Of a stretch of DNA of 64,000 bases, positions 17,438 through 25,502 are shown one piece after another (position 1 is the first letter of the stretch; each line of letters begins with the position of its first letter). The notes beneath the pieces are model-generated. The model had not been told where the DNA came from, searched no databases, and saw only the letters and a program-made list of their open reading frames with translations. The stretch covers positions 496,001-560,000 of the forward strand of contig CAWIQE010000004.1 in assembly GCA_963838155.1 (NCBI GenBank), in the 5' to 3' direction. Both the position numbers and the translations under genes were made by a program. This stretch comes from Pararhizobium_B sp963838155 (lineage in GTDB: Bacteria > Pseudomonadota > Alphaproteobacteria > Rhizobiales > Rhizobiaceae).

Positions 17438-17716
17438 ATGTCGCACACGATCAGGGAAAAGCAGAAGCTCGTCGCCCGCATCCGCCGCATCCGCGGCCAG
17501 GCGGAGGCCGTTGAACGCGCGCTCGAGGCCGAGATCGGCTGTGCTGACGTGCTGATGCTCGTCGCGTCGATGCGCGGGGCGATCAACGGGCTGACGGCGG
17601 AACTGATGGAGGACCACATCCGCCATCACGTCGTCGATCCCGACCGCGAAACCGACGCAGACCGCGCACAAGGGGCGGCCGAACTGATCGACGTCGTGCG
17701 CACCTACCTGAAATAA
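17438..17716 (+). CDS. dmeR: RcnR/CsoR-family Ni/Co-responsive repressor
   Basis: The 92-residue all-helical repressor begins MSHTIREKQKLVARIRRIRG, nearly the RcnR N-terminus including His3. The invariant Cys35-like residue is in EIGCADVLML, and the later His pair in MEDHIRHHVVD matches RcnR His60/His64. These are the Ni/Co ligands. ATG 17438 follows AGGGAAGG. It is 12 bp upstream of the CDF exporter, the DmeRF arrangement known from rhizobia and Agrobacterium. Loss of DNA binding on Co/Ni is inferred from the family. Confidence 0.9.
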   Translation: MSHTIREKQKLVARIRRIRGQAEAVERALEAEIGCADVLMLVASMRGAINGLTAELMEDHIRHHVVDPDRETDADRAQGAAELIDVVRTYLK

Positions 17717-17728
17717 GGTCACAACGGA

Positions 17729-18718
17729 ATGAATTCGCTTCTGCGCTGGTTCGGCTTTGGCGAAAGCGCCGCCGATCATCACGGCCACCACCATCACCAT
17801 AACGGCGACGCGCACGCCCACGGACACACGCACGGTGTGGTCGACCCGTCGATCGCGACGACGGCGGAGGGCATCCGCGCGGTCAAGATCTCGTTCCTGA
17901 TCCTGGCCGTTACGGCCCTGCTGCAACTGATCGTCGTTTACGTCTCGGGCAGCGTGGCGCTGCTTGCCGATACGATTCACAACATCGGCGATGCGACCAC
18001 CGCGCTGCCGCTCTGGCTTGCCTTCTCGCTGGCCCGGCGCAAGCCGACGCGGACTTTCAACTACGGTCTCGGCCGGGTCGAGGACCTTGCCGGGATAGTC
18101 ATCGTCCTGATCATCCTCGCAAGTGCCGTCGTCGCCTTTTACGAGGCCGTCGACCGCCTGTTCCATCCGCACGCCGTCAGCAATCTCGGCTGGCTTGCCG
18201 CCGCTGGCGTCATCGGCTTCCTTGGCAATGAACTGGTCGCCATCTTCCGCATATCAGTCGGCCGCCGGATCAACAGCGCAGCACTCATTGCGGACGGCTA
18301 TCATGCGCGTACCGACGGGCTCACGAGCCTTGCCGTCGTTCTCGGCGCGCTTGGTGTCTGGCTGGGATTTCCTCTCGCTGACCCGATCATCGGGCTGGTG
18401 ATCACGGTGGCGATCCTCGGCATCGTCTGGCAGTCGGCCTCGGCCGTGATGCGCCGGATGCTCGACGGAATCGAGCCGCACGTGATCGATGAAATCGAAC
18501 ATGCCGCCGAACACGTCGACGGCATCGAGCGGATTGCAGAGGTGCGAGCCCGGTGGATCGGCCACCGCCTCCACGTGGAGGCCGTGGTGATGGTGGCAGC
18601 GGATGCGACGGTGGAAGCCGGAGACCGGATAAAGGCCGCTTTGAGGCAGGAACTGGCGGAGCACCTGCCAGCGATCGCAGGTGCAATCGTCGAGACATGC
18701 GCACAAAGCGGTTCCTGA
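17729..18718 (+). CDS. dmeF: CDF family Co/Ni exporter DmeF
   Basis: The 329-residue protein has a His-rich N-terminus (residues 17-36, with HHHHH), six helices and a C-terminal cytosolic domain. The membrane metal sites are HNIGD (helix 2, in LLADTIHNIGDATTALPLW) and HARTD (helix 5). It exports divalent metal by proton antiport. It is co-transcribed with dmeR, which argues for cobalt/nickel rather than zinc. Confidence 0.92.
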   Translation: MNSLLRWFGFGESAADHHGHHHHHNGDAHAHGHTHGVVDPSIATTAEGIRAVKISFLILAVTALLQLIVVYVSGSVALLADTIHNIGDATTALPLWLAFSLARRKPTRTFNYGLGRVEDLAGIVIVLIILASAVVAFYEAVDRLFHPHAVSNLGWLAAAGVIGFLGNELVAIFRISVGRRINSAALIADGYHARTDGLTSLAVVLGALGVWLGFPLADPIIGLVITVAILGIVWQSASAVMRRMLDGIEPHVIDEIEHAAEHVDGIERIAEVRARWIGHRLHVEAVVMVAADATVEAGDRIKAALRQELAEHLPAIAGAIVETCAQSGS

Positions 18719-19017
18719 TCCGTCGTCCCCCATGAGACTTTCGCACCGGGTGGCAGCGACTGCGCGACTTGCGGACGAGAGTTCTGAAAAGCGTCCGTCA
18801 CGGAGGCGGGGAGAGGACGCCCACGACGAAGCCGATGGCAAGCTCCTCCCGGAACATCGGCCATTCCACGAGGAGGTTCTGGGCCACCACGATCCGGGCC
18901 TCCGGCTTTTTCAGCCATCGAACCAGGTCTCGCTCTCGGCGGTCGTCGACGTGCGCCCGTCGCCCCCGACGTTTCGAGGCTTTGTGCCTTCTCCGGAGAG
19001 CTTCAGGTTTGAGCGCT
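18719..19017. other. gap with a possible permease relic
   Basis: No intact gene is seen. On the minus strand one short frame reads RIVVAQNLLVEWPMFREELA followed by IGFVVGVLSPPP, which faintly resembles a YraQ-type permease segment. The rest is incoherent. It is probably degenerate DNA. Confidence 0.3.
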
Positions 19018-19686
19018 TCAATGGCGAGGAACTTGATGGTGCGAAGCGATCTTGCGGGCGCGCCTTTGCGTCCATAGCGACAGCGCAGCGATCGTACCCG
19101 CGATCGGCAGAATCCAGTCTTGCGGTATCGAGAGAAGGAGAGCGGCGCTGCCACCGATGATCGACCAGGACAGCGGGACCGCCCACAGCCACCATGAGAT
19201 GCCCTCCTTCGCGAGCAGCAAGCAGGCCACGGTGAAGATCGTGAGAGGGCATGGCGTGACGCCAAAAAGCGGGATGGCCGGCCAGGTCTCGCCCGCTGCG
19301 ATGCCCAGGATCGGGTAGAGGCAGAGGGCGTAGAGAAGGAGCACTCCCGCGAGCCAGGACCTGCGGTCGTTCCGGAACGAAATCGTCGGTGGCGAAGGAC
19401 CGAGGCCACGGTGAAGAAGCAGGACTGCTTGGACGACGAAACCCAGTCCGAAGGCGTAGGCGGCCTTGTTGATCGCCGAGAAGAAGGCCCAGTGGTAGGC
19501 GACGCCCGTCCACAGCCACATCAGTGCCAGAACCGAGAAGACAATCCTGGACCGGCGCACCGTGCCGCGGAGCATCCCCGCGACAGCAAGCAGGCCGAGG
19601 ACGAAGGCGACGATCTGCACCGGCCAGATCGCGTCGTTGTAATCCGCGAAGACCGCAAGGAACTGCTGGCGCGTGAACGGGAGCAT
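19018..19686 (-). CDS. DUF6064 family membrane protein
   Basis: The 222-residue protein has about seven helices. The N-terminus MLPFTRQQFLAVFADYNDAI plus WPVQ, and the central VAYHWAFFSAINKAAYAFG and GVTPCPLTIFTVACLLL, are typical of the family. Function is unknown. It is 15 bp downstream of the cupredoxin gene and likely co-transcribed; the GVTPCP motif with Cys near Thr/Pro could bind copper, but that is a guess. Confidence 0.75.
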   Translation of the reverse strand: MLPFTRQQFLAVFADYNDAIWPVQIVAFVLGLLAVAGMLRGTVRRSRIVFSVLALMWLWTGVAYHWAFFSAINKAAYAFGLGFVVQAVLLLHRGLGPSPPTISFRNDRRSWLAGVLLLYALCLYPILGIAAGETWPAIPLFGVTPCPLTIFTVACLLLAKEGISWWLWAVPLSWSIIGGSAALLLSIPQDWILPIAGTIAALSLWTQRRARKIASHHQVPRH

Positions 19687-19701
19687 GGCCTCGACCTGGA
19701 A

Positions 19702-20292
19702 TCAGGGCGTGACGGTGAGGTCCGTCACCATTCCCGCCGCGTAGTGTCCTGGCACGTTGCAGATCAGCAGGTAAGAGCCGGGGGCCAGATCGACGTCGAG
19801 GAAGCCCGTCGCATTCGGCCGCAGATCGCTCACCTCGCCGAGGGACTTGATCTGGTCCTCGGCCACGCGTCCCGTCTCGTAGTCGTAGGGAAGCGGCGCG
19901 TCGGGGCTGTCCACCGCAACGACGATCATCTCGTGCACGATGCCCTGCGACCAGTTGGTGACGACGAAGTGCGTCTTTCCCGCCTTGACGGAGGCGTGAT
20001 CGGTCCTGATGGCCATTCGGCCCATTCCCATCATGCCGCCGCCTGGCCCCATCATGCCCCAGCCATGGCCGTATCCGCTTCGCCTCTGCCCCATCATCGA
20101 GCCGCCCGGGCTGCCGGGGCCTGCGCCCCAGCCCATCATGCCCCAGCCGCTGCTTCCTCCGCGCCCCATATTGGCGGACATGTCGATCAGGCCGACCCGG
20201 ACCTCTGTGGCCGAGCCGGCCGCAAGGGAGGGAAGGGGCGCGAAGGCGAAAAGGAAGACAAGCGCGGCAAGCGAGGTGGACCAGCGTTTCAT
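19702..20292 (-). CDS. secreted cupredoxin with Gly/Met-rich insert
   Basis: The 196-residue protein has a Sec signal peptide (MKRWSTSLAALVFLFAFAPL, then PSLAAG). A Gly/Met-rich stretch at about residues 35-90 (GWGMMG, GPGGGMMGMG repeats) follows, which could bind Cu(I). The cupredoxin domain has the first His in NWSQGIVHEMIVV and the Cys-His-Met loop in CNVPGHYAAGM, a type-1 copper site. It should act in the periplasm. ATG 20292 with GGAG upstream is preferred to the upstream ATG. It heads a two-gene unit with the DUF6064 protein. Confidence 0.85.
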   Translation of the reverse strand: MKRWSTSLAALVFLFAFAPLPSLAAGSATEVRVGLIDMSANMGRGGSSGWGMMGWGAGPGSPGGSMMGQRRSGYGHGWGMMGPGGGMMGMGRMAIRTDHASVKAGKTHFVVTNWSQGIVHEMIVVAVDSPDAPLPYDYETGRVAEDQIKSLGEVSDLRPNATGFLDVDLAPGSYLLICNVPGHYAAGMVTDLTVTP

Positions 20293-20479
20293 GACGGTTC
20301 TCCAGCGATCCTGTCCTGGAACTGTCTGCCATTCCTCCAACCCACGTCTTGACCCGCGTCAAAAGTCCGTCGCCATGATACCCGTCAGGAGTTCGGACGG
20401 GGCGATCGCCCGGCTGTCGAGAAGCGAAAGGCGGAAAGCCTTCGCCTCCCGCCTTTCAACCGTTACTGGATGGCTCTTC

Positions 20480-20686
20480 TTACCGGCTCGCCTGAAGCGC
20501 CATTCGTGCCAACAAGCCCTTCATCAATTCGATCTCCATCTTCGGTTCGGCCATGATATGTCTGGCAAGCTCCCTGGCCTCGGGGCTGGAGCGCCTTCGA
20601 CATGTCGACCGCACCCTGGCGGTGAGGGATCGTGCCGAGAAGGAAGGCCGGAGCCGGGCACGGGCTTCATCGATGTTGATTGTCAA
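20480..20686 (-). pseudogene. DUF305 protein remnant
   Basis: Two frames on the minus strand give pieces of a DUF305 domain: one reads LLGTIPHRQGAVDMSKALQ (the family HHQGA motif with one His changed) and the next reads SPEARELARHIMAEPKMEIE then LMKGLLARM. A frameshift separates them and the N-terminus is missing. DUF305 proteins are periplasmic and tied to copper resistance, in keeping with the cupredoxin nearby. Not functional as seen. Confidence 0.6.
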
Positions 20687-20829
20687 CAGTGACAGTCGCG
20701 AGCAGAAGGCTGCCAGATGGGAGGCGTTGGTGGCGTTGTGTCCGCCCCCGACCCGCTCGCAGCGATCTTCTGCACGGCGGCCAGGTCCCTCGAAGAGAAC
20801 AGGAACGCGCGCCGGACATCATCGGGGGG

Positions 20830-21063
20830 TCATTCCCCGTGGAAGGCGTCAGGTCGCTCAGGAGAAGCGGCCTCCGCATCACTTGTTGGCCGAGCGCAGG
20901 CATGGTCTGGCTGCTCCAGAAACCATGTCTCGACTGTTCCCTTTCCCTTGACCTCGACTGGGCCACGCGCCGCCAGAACAAATTGTCCCTTCAGCGCCAG
21001 TGCGGTTTCCGGGGCGACATGGATGTGCCCTGGGGAGGGCGCGAAGCTGTCCTGTCCAAATAG
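20830..21063 (-). pseudogene. class III adenylate cyclase, C-terminal remnant
   Basis: The minus frame reads ETALALKGQFVLAARGPVEV followed by KGKGTVETWFLEQPD, which is the conserved end of class III cyclase domains. Nothing of the catalytic core is present upstream. It is a relic joined to unrelated DNA near 21050. Confidence 0.6.
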
Positions 21064-21085
21064 GGTGAGATTGGCCGGAAGTTTC

Positions 21086-21859
21086 TCACAGGCTGTCGGC
21101 GGTGGTTTTCATGTCAGCCGCATGTCGGGCGGCGGCGGCCCGTCGCGTTTCCCCGCGACGCCTGGCGCGACGTGCGTAAAGGAAAGTCCACAGGGCAAGC
21201 GCGCCTGTAGTGCCATAGCCAAGGACCGGATTGACGATCAGGTATTCGCGGATGCTCAGTTGGAATACCAGCACCACGGAAACCGCGACATCGGCAAGGA
21301 GACCCAAGCCCCAAACGACGGTCATCAGCGTCATCGTCCGGCGAAAGCCGGAATGAACCTGAAGCGCCTCGAATTTCTGTGCTTCGCTGTCGGACTTGCG
21401 GCGCATGGTTGCGCGTGCGAGTTGGTAGATCATTGGCTTGCCGATCGCCGCGGAAGCGAGGAACGCCAGCCCGATAACCCCGGTGACCAGCTTCTCGCGC
21501 AACTGAAGGAATTTGGCTCCGCCGCCGCCGAGCATCGCCAGAAGCGACATGCCAATGCCGCTCACCACCAGCAAAGACAGGGCGTCGACCCGGCGATGGC
21601 GTGCGAACTCGACCAGGCTCCACAGGATCGGCGGCACCGACGAAGCGAGCAGCGCGCGCACCTCGCCGAGCGGTGCTTCTGCGTAATTGTAGATCGCAAA
21701 CGGCAGAATGAAATTGACTAGCGCCTCTACCACGCCGTGGCCGGCATGATCGCGCAGGTAGCGGATGGTGCGGCTGGTCAGGCTTGGACTTGCGTGCACA
21801 ATGGCTTCCTTGTTCGCCATGCCGGAAGGTCGCGTCTGGGGTAGCGGCGATAAGGTCAT
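21086..21859 (-). CDS. VC0807 family membrane protein
   Basis: The protein has up to 257 residues with about six helices. The segments LVNFILPFAIYNYAEAPLGE, SSVPPILWSLVEFARHRRVD and ALSLLVVSGIGMSLLAML match the VC0807 family, whose role is unknown. A C-terminal Arg-rich tail follows the last helix. The start is unsure: ATG 21859 or 21820 (MANKEAIVH), neither with a clear ribosome site. It stands alone. Confidence 0.75.
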   Translation of the reverse strand: MTLSPLPQTRPSGMANKEAIVHASPSLTSRTIRYLRDHAGHGVVEALVNFILPFAIYNYAEAPLGEVRALLASSVPPILWSLVEFARHRRVDALSLLVVSGIGMSLLAMLGGGGAKFLQLREKLVTGVIGLAFLASAAIGKPMIYQLARATMRRKSDSEAQKFEALQVHSGFRRTMTLMTVVWGLGLLADVAVSVVLVFQLSIREYLIVNPVLGYGTTGALALWTFLYARRARRRGETRRAAAARHAADMKTTADSL

Positions 21860-22039
21860 CCCCGGAACGTCTCGCTCCCCATCGATACGGCGAAATCGAA
21901 GCCAGTTTCAACAAGCAGGCATTTTGAAAGTTGAACGACCGAAATGAGAGTACAGAGGTAATTTCAGCCACGGCGACCGTCTCTGGAGTGATCCGGAGCT
22001 GAGCTGGAGAGCAGTTTGTCATCCTGGTCACGTGAACGG

Positions 22040-22207
22040 CAGCTTTCCGGGTTTTGCGATCCGGAAGGGGTCAGGAAGAAATCCACCCCGATCAAGACAT
22101 TTGCCCTGACGGCCGGGGTCACTTCAAAATACGTCGGCAGGAATCGACCCCCATTGTTGCCGTTCAGACCACCTCCAATTCTGACCGAAACCTGCCATTC
22201 ATTCAGT
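22040..22207 (+). repeat. dispersed repeat, copy B
   Basis: This is the best preserved copy of the repeat described at 8148-8306, with GCGATCCGGAAGG, CACCCCGATCAAGACATTTG, CACTTCAAAAT and CCTGCCATTCATTCAG landmarks. It fills most of the 359-bp gap between the VC0807 gene and the SDR gene and ends 12 bp before the SDR stop codon. Confidence 0.7.
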
Positions 22208-22218
22208 GCTCTGTTCCA

Positions 22219-22956
22219 TCATGCAGTCCATCCGCCGTCTATGGTCAGACTTGCACCAGTCATGTAGCCCGCGCCGGGACCGGCCAACCAAGCGACCAGA
22301 TCCGCGACTTCGTCTGGCTTGCCGATGCGGCCGAGCGGCAACTTCGGCACGATCTGCTCCATGAGATCTGCGGTCATGTCGGTCTCGACCGGACCCGGCT
22401 GGATATTGTTGACCGTGATCCCCCTTGATGCGAAATCGAGGGACGCGCCGCGCACCAGTTGTGCAACGGCCGCCTTCGTCATCGCGTAGACGCTGGAACC
22501 GGGTACGCCGATATGCCCGGCGGTGTTGCTGCCGATCGTCACGATACGGCCGCCGTCGAGCATATGGGGAGCGGCGTAGTGGATGGCGGCAAAGACTCCG
22601 CGCACATTGATCGCCACCATGCGGTCGAAGTCTGCCATGGCGAAGCGGTCGACGGTGCCGCCCAGAAGGATCCCCGCATTGACGACAAGAACGCCCAGCT
22701 TTCCGAAGCGTTCGACTGCGGCCTCGACGGCCAGGCGGATTTCTTCCGGGTCACCGCTGTCGGCGTGAAGCGGAAAAGCGCTTCCGCCGTCGGTTTCGAT
22801 CTCGTGTGCCAGTGCATCCGCCCGATCTGGCGAACTGTTGTAGGTAAAGGCAACCGGGCGTCCCGCTGCCGCGAGATGGCGTACTATCGCAGCGCCCATA
22901 CCGCGGGAGCCTCCGAACACCATGGCGGGGGAGTGGGCTGCGAATGTTTCGGTCAT
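22219..22956 (-). CDS. short-chain dehydrogenase/reductase
   Basis: The 245-residue protein has the cofactor motif VFGGSRGMGAAI (a variant of TGxxxGIG), VVNAGILLGG (NNAG-type), catalytic Ser in TIGSNTAG and SSVYAMTKAAVAQL for YxxxK. The end YMTGASLTIDGGWTA is typical. ATG 22956 follows AAAGGAAC. It probably reduces or oxidises a small carbonyl/alcohol with NAD(P)H. It leads away from a hydrolase gene on the same strand (82-bp gap), possibly an operon. Confidence 0.88.
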   Translation of the reverse strand: MTETFAAHSPAMVFGGSRGMGAAIVRHLAAAGRPVAFTYNSSPDRADALAHEIETDGGSAFPLHADSGDPEEIRLAVEAAVERFGKLGVLVVNAGILLGGTVDRFAMADFDRMVAINVRGVFAAIHYAAPHMLDGGRIVTIGSNTAGHIGVPGSSVYAMTKAAVAQLVRGASLDFASRGITVNNIQPGPVETDMTADLMEQIVPKLPLGRIGKPDEVADLVAWLAGPGAGYMTGASLTIDGGWTA

Positions 22957-23037
22957 GACGGTAGTTCCTTTCAGCAGGTTCGGCCGCCGGTCGCAGATCG
23001 ACGTCTGCGCGCTTTCGTCCGGCATTGCTCTTGAAGT

Positions 23038-23796
23038 TCATCGGCTCGCCGCCGCGGCAGCCGCGATAATCGCATTGGCTACAGCTTTGGGATGGCTAAG
23101 CATCGCCACATGGCTTGAGGCAACATTGAAGACATTGGCGTGCATCGCGGCGGCCATGGTTTTCTGGAGCTTTGGCGGGATCATCCGGTCGTTTCCGGTG
23201 ACAACGTCCCATGCAGGCTTCTCATGCCAGGCCGCGTGCGTGACCTTGTCCTCAACGCATCCGGCTGCCCACGGACCCTGCGTGATCGCCACCAGTTCGG
23301 TCTCTGCGGGAGGCAGATCCTGAGCGAAATCCGTCTTTACGCCCTTGAGCGAAAGAGTCAGATTGCCGCCGCTGTCCGTGCGCAGGAAGGGAGCGTAGGC
23401 GGGCGACGGTCCACCAGCCGTCATACTGGCGATGGATTGTCCGTCGTCTGGAGCGAAGGCGGCCACGTAGACGAGGGACTTCACCTTCGGATCGTTGCCA
23501 GCCTGCGTGATGACCACGCCGCCCCAGCTATGTCCCACGAGCACGACCGGGCCGTGAGCTGCTTCGATCGCGCGCCGCGTCGCAGCGACATCATCGGCAA
23601 GCGACGAAAGCGGGTTCTGGACAGCGATGACATGCAAACCGCGAGCCCGCAGCAGGGGGATTACCTTTTGCCAGCTTGAGCCGTCGGCAAATGCCCCGTG
23701 AACGAGGACGACAGTTGGCTCGAGCACCGCAGCGCTTGCGATGGAGGCGGTGAACATGGCAGCCGCCATTGCGGTGCCGGCAAGAAGCTTTTTCAT
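23038..23796 (-). CDS. secreted alpha/beta hydrolase
   Basis: The 252-residue protein starts with a signal peptide (MKKLLAGTAMAAAMFTASIA). It has VLVHGAFADGSSW (oxyanion strand), nucleophile elbow GHSWGG, an Asp region and the C-terminal His in VASSHVAMLSHP, the layout of the salicylate-esterase-like hydrolases. It should act in the periplasm as an esterase. Substrate unknown. AAAGGACC precedes the ATG. Confidence 0.87.
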   Translation of the reverse strand: MKKLLAGTAMAAAMFTASIASAAVLEPTVVLVHGAFADGSSWQKVIPLLRARGLHVIAVQNPLSSLADDVAATRRAIEAAHGPVVLVGHSWGGVVITQAGNDPKVKSLVYVAAFAPDDGQSIASMTAGGPSPAYAPFLRTDSGGNLTLSLKGVKTDFAQDLPPAETELVAITQGPWAAGCVEDKVTHAAWHEKPAWDVVTGNDRMIPPKLQKTMAAAMHANVFNVASSHVAMLSHPKAVANAIIAAAAAASR

Positions 23797-23861
23797 TCAG
23801 TTGGTCCTTTCATGGAACCGGACGCGCGCCGGACTTACTCGGGCGAACAGCGCCCCGGTCA

Positions 23862-24278
23862 TCAGACGAGCCTGATCGCGACGTCGATATTTCCGCGCGT
23901 AGCCTTGGAGTACGGGCAAAGCAGATGCGCCCGGTCGATTACTGCCTGTGCCGTATCGCGCTCGATACCGGGCAAGCTGATGTCGAGACGGGCCTGAAGA
24001 ACGAATGCATCACCATTCATGCCGAGATCCACTTCGGCATCGATGGCGGTTTCGGCTGGCAATGCGACTTCCATGGCGCGTGCGGCACGCGCCATTGCGC
24101 CCTCGAAACAGGCCGACCAGCCGGCCGCAAAGAGTTGCTCCGGGTTTGTGCCGAGGCCCTGACCGCCCGGCGTCGATAATTTGATGTCCAGCCGGCCGTC
24201 GTCACTGTGCGAAGCGCCTTCCCTGCCGCCGGTGGTGTGGGTGCGCGCGGTATAGAGGATTTTCTCGATCTTACTCAT
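23862..24278 (-). CDS. ohr: organic hydroperoxide resistance protein
   Basis: Ohr reduces organic and lipid hydroperoxides with dihydrolipoyl proteins. The 138-residue protein has the two redox cysteines in AAGWSACFEGA and AHLLCPYSKATRGN, and the start SKIEKILYTARTHTTGGREG, all Ohr features. ATG 24278 is preferred over the upstream ATG. No OhrR repressor is seen next to it. Confidence 0.92.
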   Translation of the reverse strand: MSKIEKILYTARTHTTGGREGASHSDDGRLDIKLSTPGGQGLGTNPEQLFAAGWSACFEGAMARAARAMEVALPAETAIDAEVDLGMNGDAFVLQARLDISLPGIERDTAQAVIDRAHLLCPYSKATRGNIDVAIRLV

Positions 24279-24362
24279 GTTGTTCGTTCCTGTTCGTATC
24301 ATTGTCGGACATCGCTCCGTCAGGGCCGGGTCGCGACCCGTGCCGGCTGGCGAAAGCGAAAA

Positions 24363-25445
24363 TCAGAGATGCCCAACGTCGATGATAGCCCGGGCGAACG
24401 CCTGCGGCGCTTCCTGCGGTAGATTGTGTCCGATACCGCCTGTGATGACGCGATGCTGGTATCTGCCTGAGAATTTCGCAGCATAGGCGCTGGCGTCCGG
24501 ATGGGGAGCACCGTTGGCGTCGCCTTCCATTGTTATGGCTGGCACGCCGATGTGCGGCCCCTTGGCGAGACGTCTTTCGTATTCGTCATATCTGGCTTCA
24601 CCATCTGCCAGTCCAAGCCGCCAGCGATAGTTATGGATCACGACGGCGACGTGGTCTGGATTGTCGAGCGCCACTGCGCTTCGGTCGAAAGTGGCATCGT
24701 CGAAGTGCCAGTCAGGGGAAGCGATCTGCCAGATGAGCTTCGCGAAGTCGTGCCGATACCGGTCGTATCCAGCGCGGCCACGCTCGGTGACAAAATAGTA
24801 CTGATACCACCACTGCAACTCGGCCTTTGGCGGCAACGGTTTCGCCCCGGCCGCCTGACTTCCGATCAGATAGCCGCTGACGGACACCATCGCCTTGCAG
24901 CGTTCCGGCCAGAGCGCAGCCATGATGTCGACTGTCCGCGCGCCCCAGTCGTAGCCGGCGACAATCGACTTCTCGATCCCGAGTGCGTCCATGAATGCGA
25001 TTGCATCGACAGCCACTGCGGACTGCTGTCCATTGCGCATTGTTGCTTCAGAGAGAAAGCGGGTGGTGCCGTGGCCCCTGAGATAAGGAACAAGGACCCG
25101 GTAGCCCGCCGCGGCCAGGATTGGCGCAACTTCGACATAGCTGTGGATGTCGTAGGGCCATCCGTGAAGAAGGAGAACAGCGGGCCCATCAGAAGGTCCA
25201 GCTTCGGCATATCCAACATTCAAGAGGCCGGCCTTGACCTGCTTGAGCGGTCCGAATTCACGAACTGGATCGCTGTTGAACGCACGCGGAACGGCCGCCC
25301 CAGAGGGCGGGTTCTCAGCATTCGCGATTCCCGGGCTTCCAAACTGGACCGCGGCCATCACGGCTGCCGTCACACCGAAAAGACGTCGTCTGCCGTGATC
25401 GATGTGTTCTGCCATGTCACGAGGTTCCAGAGCTTTGCTCTTCAT
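24363..25445 (-). CDS. alpha/beta hydrolase with Tat signal, epoxide-hydrolase/dehalogenase-like
   Basis: The 360-residue protein starts with a Tat-like leader (HGRRRLFGVTAAVMAAVQFG). The fold motifs are LLLHGWPYDIHSY and a nucleophile elbow GYDWGARTV with Asp as nucleophile, as in epoxide hydrolases and haloalkane dehalogenases, and a C-terminal His in GGIGHNLPQEAP. It should be periplasmic. ATG 25445 after CAGGAGC is chosen. It lies 57 bp from the aldehyde dehydrogenase gene on the same strand, so a detoxification operon is likely. Confidence 0.87.
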   Translation of the reverse strand: MKSKALEPRDMAEHIDHGRRRLFGVTAAVMAAVQFGSPGIANAENPPSGAAVPRAFNSDPVREFGPLKQVKAGLLNVGYAEAGPSDGPAVLLLHGWPYDIHSYVEVAPILAAAGYRVLVPYLRGHGTTRFLSEATMRNGQQSAVAVDAIAFMDALGIEKSIVAGYDWGARTVDIMAALWPERCKAMVSVSGYLIGSQAAGAKPLPPKAELQWWYQYYFVTERGRAGYDRYRHDFAKLIWQIASPDWHFDDATFDRSAVALDNPDHVAVVIHNYRWRLGLADGEARYDEYERRLAKGPHIGVPAITMEGDANGAPHPDASAYAAKFSGRYQHRVITGGIGHNLPQEAPQAFARAIIDVGHL

Positions 25446-25502
25446 CTCGATGCTCCTGTGGTTATTGTTCATGGGCTCACGCGGTTTCTCGATTCCGCGA
25501 GA

